From Porphyromonadaceae bacterium UBA4702 (lineage in GTDB: Bacteria > Bacteroidota > Bacteroidia > Bacteroidales > Muribaculaceae), in contig DHKE01000006.1 in NCBI GenBank assembly GCA_002404675.1, positions 1 to 7,903 of the forward strand: DNA of 7,903 bases. Direction: 5' to 3'. This document shows, piece by piece, positions 6,736 through 7,903 of this stretch; position 1 is the stretch's first letter; each line of letters begins with the position of its first letter. A program made the position numbers and the translations under genes. The notes under the pieces were generated by a model. That model had not been told where the DNA came from. It worked only from the letters and a program-made list of their open reading frames with translations, and did no database searches.

Positions 6736-7584
6736 TCAGGCGATGCCGATGCGGCTGTAGAGCCAGCTTATCTCGTCAGCCCAGAGCGAAGGGTCGGGCG
6801 TTTCAAGTATCAGGGGGATTCCGTCGAGCCGCTCGTCGTTCATCAGGCGCGTGAACGCCTCCTGGCCGAGGGTGCCGCGCCCTATCTGCTCGTGGCGGTC
6901 GATGCGCGAGGCCAGTTCGCGCTTGTCGTCGTTGAGGTGCATGCCGCGCAGGTACTTGAAGCCGATGACTTGGTCAAACTCGCGCCAAGTCCGCTCGTAG
7001 CCTTCGGCGGTCTTGAGGTCATACCCGGCAGAATAAGCGTGGCAGGTGTCGATGCACACGCCCACGCGGCTCTTGTCCTCGACCAGCTCGATGATGCGTG
7101 CTATCTGCGCGAAGTCATAGCCGAGGTTGGACCCCTGGCCGGCAGTGTTCTCGATGACGGCTGTCACGCCCTGGGTCTTGCCGAGGGTGATGTTTATGGA
7201 CTCTGCTATGAGGCGCAGGCACTCGTCGGCGCTGATTTCGTTCAGGTGGCTTCCGGGGTGGAAGTTGAGCATCGTCAGCCCAAGGGCCATGCACCGCTGC
7301 ATCTCCTCGAGGAATGACTGGCGCGACTTGGCGAGCTTCTCGCTGTCGGGGCTGCCGAGGTTGATGAGATAGTTGTCGTGGGGGAGTATCTGCTGCGGGG
7401 TGTAGCCGAGCAGCTCGCACTGTTGCTTGAACCGCTCCGCCTCCTTCTCGCTGACAGGCTTTGACGACCAGCGGTTGCTGCTGCCTGTGAAGAGGGCGAA
7501 AGCCTTTGCCCCCAATTCGTTGGCGCGGCCTGGGGCGTTTGACACGCCTCCCTGGCTGCTTACATGTGCTCCTACATATTTCAT
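6736..7584 (-). CDS. nfo: endonuclease IV (AP endonuclease)
   Basis: This 282-residue enzyme cuts DNA 5' to abasic sites and removes blocking 3' ends in base excision repair; E. coli Nfo has 285 residues. It is a TIM-barrel protein with three zinc ions. All nine metal ligands fall at the same residue numbers as in the E. coli enzyme: His69, His109, Glu145, Asp179, His182, His216, Asp229, His231 and Glu261. The opening [13 protein letters not shown] also matches the family start. This fixes the ATG at 7584; an in-frame ATG at 7632 would add 16 residues and would lie at the predicted -7 promoter box, so it is rejected. The enzyme is expected to be active. The transporter gene follows after 71 bases, with no obvious functional link. 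Confidence 0.97.
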   Translation of the reverse strand: MKYVGAHVSSQGGVSNAPGRANELGAKAFALFTGSSNRWSSKPVSEKEAERFKQQCELLGYTPQQILPHDNYLINLGSPDSEKLAKSRQSFLEEMQRCMALGLTMLNFHPGSHLNEISADECLRLIAESINITLGKTQGVTAVIENTAGQGSNLGYDFAQIARIIELVEDKSRVGVCIDTCHAYSAGYDLKTAEGYERTWREFDQVIGFKYLRGMHLNDDKRELASRIDRHEQIGRGTLGQEAFTRLMNDERLDGIPLILETPDPSLWADEISWLYSRIGIA

Positions 7585-7629
7585 AAGTCCGTGACAAGTT
7601 TGGCTGTATGCTGCCGTTTTTACCGGATG

Positions 7630-7637
7630 CAAAGTTA
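7630..7637 (-). promoter_or_regulatory. Bacteroidota-type promoter of nfo
   Basis: On the minus strand TAACTTTG (plus-strand 7630-7637) is an exact TAnnTTTG -7 box, identical to the one before the nitroreductase gene. The -33 region about 20 bases upstream reads TTTC, one base off TTTG. The leader to the ATG at 7584 would be about 35-40 bases. A small inverted repeat, TCCGA-AA-TCGGA at 7648-7659, lies in the spacer and could be an operator or chance. Confidence 0.65.
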
Positions 7638-7686
7638 CTTCATTTTCTCCGAAATCGGAAATATTCGCCCCTCAAACGCCGCAGCC

Positions 7687-7763
7687 GTTCGGTCTGTTCG
7701 GTCTGTTCGGTCTGTTCGGGCGTTCGGGCGTTCCCAGCCCCCGAACACCCGAACAAGCCGAAC
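7687..7763. repeat. GTTCGG tandem array forming a long stem-loop
   Basis: The left arm has three perfect 9-base units GTTCGGTCT (7687-7713), then two 8-base units GTTCGGGC (7714-7729). The right arm has CCGAAC three times at 7741, 7749 and 7758. Unit spacing in the two arms is in register (8 then 9 bases out from the loop), so 7705-7728 pairs with 7740-7763 over 24 positions with two mismatches and one G-U pair, around an 11-base loop. It lies between the stop of the minus-strand partial gene and the nfo promoter, so it could end that transcript, although no U-run follows. The extra 9-base units outside the stem suggest slippage expansion. Confidence 0.8.
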
Positions 7764-7778
7764 ACACGCCAGCAAGGT

Positions 7779-7903
7779 TCATTCGGCGGACAGCTGTAGC
7801 TTCTTGGCGCGGCTGTGGGCTGTCGATACCGAGATGCCGAGAGCCTGGGCTATCTCGCGGTATGTCTTCCCCTCCTCGAGCATGCGGCGTATGGTGGAGT
7901 TTA
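7779..7903 (-). CDS. C-terminal end of a helix-turn-helix protein (partial)
   Basis: An open frame enters from the right edge on the minus strand and ends at TGA (7779-7781), giving 40 complete C-terminal residues. They contain RMLEEGKTYREIAQALGIS followed by VSTAHSRAKKLQL, a helix-turn-helix of the kind in which a short helix, TYREIAQALGIS, packs against the recognition helix; the few residues left after it end the protein. This segment type occurs at the C-termini of transcription regulators, sigma-like factors, recombinases and some mobile-element helicase/primase proteins. The rest of the protein lies outside the window, so family and role cannot be named. The stem-loop array follows its stop. 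Confidence 0.6.
   Translation of the reverse strand, partial: NSTIRRMLEEGKTYREIAQALGISVSTAHSRAKKLQLSAE

Noticed and set aside
6703..7317. Plus-strand frame of 204 codons opposite nfo
   Set aside because: It is antisense to nfo, whose nine zinc ligands make the minus-strand reading certain.
7585..7632. Longer nfo start at the ATG ending at 7632
   Set aside because: The extra 16 residues are absent from the family, and the codon overlaps the predicted -7 promoter box.

Overview
The window looks like a chromosomal segment of a Bacteroidota genome, most likely order Bacteroidales. Three upstream regions carry an exact TAnnTTTG -7 box, the Bacteroidota-type promoter. Start codons mostly lack a Shine-Dalgarno sequence. 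The SerA protein carries the lysine-type active site associated with this phylum. The family cannot be fixed from sequence alone; a Muribaculaceae-like gut organism is a guess.

Left part, plus strand (about 200-2870): a nitroreductase-family flavoprotein with a good promoter, followed after 11 bases by a C5-cytosine DNA methyltransferase. The methyltransferase overlaps by 35 bases with a gene that resembles HaeII-type restriction endonucleases. Together the last two form a compact Type II restriction-modification module. Base composition falls from GC-rich in the nitroreductase to visibly AT-richer in the endonuclease, which suggests the module was acquired. A perfect 11-bp hairpin at 2891-2922 separates this cluster from the genes converging on it.

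Middle part, minus strand (2971-4986): serC then serA, two consecutive steps of phosphoserine synthesis from 3-phosphoglycerate, 27 bases apart and served by a promoter upstream of serC. The phosphatase step (SerB) is not in the window.

Right part, minus strand (5261-7584): nfo (endonuclease IV, all nine zinc ligands present), then, 71 bases downstream, a 12-helix sugar-type major facilitator transporter. A clean promoter lies upstream of nfo. At the right edge is the C-terminal end of an unidentified protein with a helix-turn-helix.

Non-coding structure is the least expected content. An 83-base REP-like element occurs twice (80-162 and 5141-5223), with its paired GC-rich blocks exactly 67 bases apart in both copies. 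A GTTCGG tandem array at 7687-7763 folds into a long in-register stem. I see no clearly new multi-gene system; the main genes belong to known families.
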